Shown here: in pieces, positions 58,610-61,202 of the stretch
Position numbering within the stretch: the stretch's first letter is position 1
Layout: each line of letters begins with the position of its first letter
Notes under the pieces: model-generated
The model's input: only the letters and a program-made list of their open reading frames with translations
Database searches by the model: none
Told to the model about the DNA's origin: nothing
Source of the DNA: Gnetum montanum
Lineage: Eukaryota; Streptophyta; Gnetopsida; Gnetales; Gnetaceae
Assembly: GCA_015680685.1 (NCBI GenBank)
Contig: MNCI01000614.1
Location: 374,777 to 435,978, forward strand
DNA: 61,202 nt
Direction: 5' to 3'
Translations under genes and position numbers: made by a program

Positions 58610-61202
58610 ATGGCTTCTTCTCATGCAATCAACTCACCTAAGGACAATACAGGAGAAAGTCAGGATCATAAGCATAACCCAAATCAGCCAAGTCCTAAAT
58701 AGTATTCGATAACTTATACTCATCCTGATCAGTATATCCCTGACTACACTTTTACCCTTCATCAGGACGAACAGTTGCGCTGGAGAGATTCGGTTGGTAA
58801 TATAGTTTTACCACCAGATCGATCCATTTCGAACATGCTTCTCCATGAATTGGCATAGATTGGCATGCAAGAATTATTTGCTGAATACATTGCTGGAATA
58901 TATCGCATAAGGGATTATCGTCCCACAAATGCCCAACGTATTCGGGACGAAAGGCAGGAGAGCCAACATTCATTATTGAAGGGCAAGGTTCCCCATGTCA
59001 TTAGTGATATAGGAGAAGAGGAACCCCTCACGATGGATTTCTTAGAAAATGATGTTCCTCCTCCTCACTCTAGTGAAGAGGTTAGGCATCAGGGCCTTAG
59101 ATCAACGATACATATTCCAGGCTCTGATCCCCGTGAGCACCAGCTGTTCACGGCAGGAACAATCACTCGCACTAATGACGGACTCGTTGATCGTCACAAC
59201 GATCGGGGCCGAAGCAGCCGAAGAGAAGGCAAGAAACATCACCATGGTGATGGATCCCCTTCTTCTTCCCCTTCATCACATCATTCACCCTCTCCTTCCA
59301 CATCTGGGCGCAGCCACCATGAGCATAACGCGGAGAGTAAAGGTAAAAGAGATGAAATGCCTCGACAAGAAGGTCGAGAGGAGTTAGGACAAGGGCAAGG
59401 ACGTAGGGAGAATAGGGAACCACAACGTAGACATCACAGACGTCATGAAAGAGATGATCATGACGAACCCCTATTCGCAACCCGAAGTATGCTTGACATT
59501 AGAGAGGCAGTTAGGATTCCCACAAGGCATTTGAAAGACAGTAGGATCAAGCGTTTGGATATAAATAATATCCCACGTTTTGAAGGGGGATACAACGCTG
59601 ATCCTCAACATCATTTACAGGCATTCCACGATGCCTGTGCCTTGCAGAACATAGACAATGAGTGGCAGAAACTCAAGTTGTTCCCAAGGACACTCACTAA
59701 AGAAGCAGAAAGCTGGTACCGGTCCTTAGAACCGGAAACCATCAGGAGGTGGAGTACGATGCTTGAATTGTTCAACAACAAATATCAAACGTACTCCAGA
59801 GTGTCTAACTTGCGTAAGCAGATCCAAGGCTGGAAACAAGGAGCTTATGAATCCTTGGATGCTGCCATGGCCCGTTACTACACACTGCTACATCGTTGCC
59901 CGGGCCATGGGTACGCTAAACGGGATCAACTTCGCCACCTCGTGGATGGGCTACGAAATGAAACGAGAAGAACTCTTGGGACTTACGCCCAAGGGAGACT
60001 CTCCCAATTAAGAGCCCATGAAGTTGAAGTTTTGTTGGAACAAGTAGCGCAAGAAGAGGGTGAGCTACGTAAAAGAGAAAGTGCGGAGGAATACAACCGC
60101 GATCCCTCCCTTCGCAAGAAGGGAGTGAAATTCTGTGATGAGGAGGATGAGTCACCACTCGAAGAGTTGGTGAACAGGAAAACCGTGCCGATCCAAAAGT
60201 TAACAACGGAGGTATCGGCTAAGGTAGACCAAATGTGGGATTCCTTAGACTCACGAATAGAAACAGTTTTGAAAATCGTAGAGGAGTCTAAGGATGAGCA
60301 AAGTAGTGATAAAGGCAAAAACATGCGGAGAAACTTTAACCCTGCACATAACAAGGGTAAGGGAAAAATCTCTAACTCCGATGAGGCTGAAAATTCTGAT
60401 TCAGACAATGATGGTGGATGTGAGGTCTGCTACTATGACCATCCTAAGGGATGTTGTCCAATTATCTCACATCTGCAGGAGTCTGGGGTGTATGCATTAA
60501 ATCCAAGACTTAATCAACGGCAAACACCCCGAAGGTTACCTTATCCACAAGGTAACCCAAGGCAGTTCCACCAACCCTTGACGTATTATCCAAGTGGAAC
60601 GCCTCCGCAGCCCATTGGACAACACCAGCAGTGGCAATACCCACAGTCATGGGGGATGCCACCGCCAACACATCAATACCCTTACCGGCAGCCTGATCCT
60701 TACGGTTATTATGTGCAGCAGCCGGTTTCTCCAGGTGACTCTATGAGTCACACTACCCCCCAACGTCACTACCAAGCTCGGGAGTACTTCAGAAGGACTC
60801 CTTCTCCTCCGGGAGACATCTCACATTCCGTCCATCCTCTAACTCCACCTGCACCTCTTCCTCAAGTAGTTCCCATAACACCTCCTGCTCCAACAATGCA
60901 AGGGGAATTGCCTACCCAACCGCAGCAACGTCACGCCGCGAGAGCTGTAAATATTCAGAGTGTAAATATCCAACTGGGTACTAGTTCTGGCGATAACTGT
61001 ACAAAAAAGAGACCTTTTTTCAGAACTAAGAGCCCAGACAAACTCTCGCAACAACAAGCGGATGGGTACATGTATAGGCCTCTAACTACTAACGCTTCGG
61101 ATTACCCTTCAGTCCAAGGGAGTGTAACGCATACGGTTATGTTAACACATACCGTAACTGACTGGATCAAGGTAGGCCACCTTCCTAGGAAACTAACTGA
61201 TC
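58610..61202 (+). pseudogene. gag: Young family A gag, two TAG codons, runs off window
   Basis: One frame from ATG 58610 to the window end (864 codons), interrupted only by TAG at codon 31 (58700) and codon 83 (58856). At codon 83 the old copy has Gln, so the stop is a Gln-to-TAG change. Order: acidic N-terminal part; Ser/His/Arg-rich segment about residues 194-290; Retrotrans_gag core about 317-485 (IPRFEGGYNADPQHHLQAF, AESWYRSLEP, HLVDGLRNETRRTLG), which forms the capsid; charged region; acidic stretch; compact knuckle CEVCYYDHPKGCC at residue 604; then a Pro/Gln-rich tail. No protease has been reached at the window end. Reverse-strand frames here are shadows. Confidence 0.88.

Larger units (their letters stand above)
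57465..61202 (+). mobile_element. Young family A gypsy element (Athila-like), left part
   Basis: Plus-strand element with complete 5' LTR, PBS and gag, cut by the window end. GC and CpG content are visibly higher than in all other elements, and gag is open apart from two TAG codons, so this is the most recent insertion in the window. It lies inside the LTR of an older member of its own family. Confidence 0.9.

Noticed and set aside
59983-60408. 141-codon minus-strand frame at the right end, and similar ones at 59172-59480 and 60839-61057
   Set aside because: Shadows of the young gag frame on the plus strand; composition is the mirror of a gag core and the charged region.

Overview
The window is non-genic DNA of a large, repeat-rich plant nuclear genome, most likely a vascular plant. 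It consists of nested, mostly ancient LTR retrotransposons, AT-rich and full of C-to-T (CpG/CHG) decay. I see no host gene, rRNA, tRNA, CRISPR array or bacterial-type feature. The species cannot be told from the sequence; a conifer or another giant-genome plant would fit.

Layout, left to right. (1) 1-133: end of a minus-strand Ty3/gypsy LTR (family 'A', Athila-like) carrying CGCGATATCGCG palindromes, inserted in the 3' LTR of (2) a minus-strand Ty1/copia-type element (134-4864) that keeps gag, PBS and PPT but shows no pol. (3) 4865-7485: remnant of another minus-strand gypsy element with an integrase core and C-terminus. (4) Three copies of one giant Tat/Ogre-like family ('T'): copy 1 plus (7486-15088), copy 2 plus (15089-30351), copy 3 minus (30352-47720). 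Each later copy seems to sit inside the earlier one, so copies 1 and 2 appear as left halves only. (5) 47721-57464: an old minus-strand family A element with gag, PR, RT, RNase H and IN, inserted in the gag of copy 3. (6) 57465-61202: a much younger plus-strand family A element inserted in the 5' LTR of the old one; its gag is open except for two TAG codons and runs off the window.

The most unusual content is in family T. Reading copies 1-3 together, the element is LTR, leader, gag, protease, then about 9.5 kb of spacer, then RT, RNase H, second RNase H, integrase and LTR. In copies 2 and 3 the spacer carries (a) a multi-exon gene on the ANTISENSE strand whose first recognisable domain resembles FCP1/NIF/TIM50-type HAD phosphatases, followed by a conserved unknown segment, a coiled-coil-like segment and a short acidic, proline-rich last exon, and (b) a degenerate tandem array with a period near 185-190 bp. 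The last exon also survives in truncated copy 1. Ogre/Tat elements are known to have an intron between protease and RT; my inference is that this is a greatly enlarged version hosting an antisense gene.

Nearly every coding region is a pseudogene with several stops or frameshifts. Domain calls rest on motifs read by eye; element ends are good to a few bases where TG..CA, PBS or PPT signals agree and to about 50 bases elsewhere.
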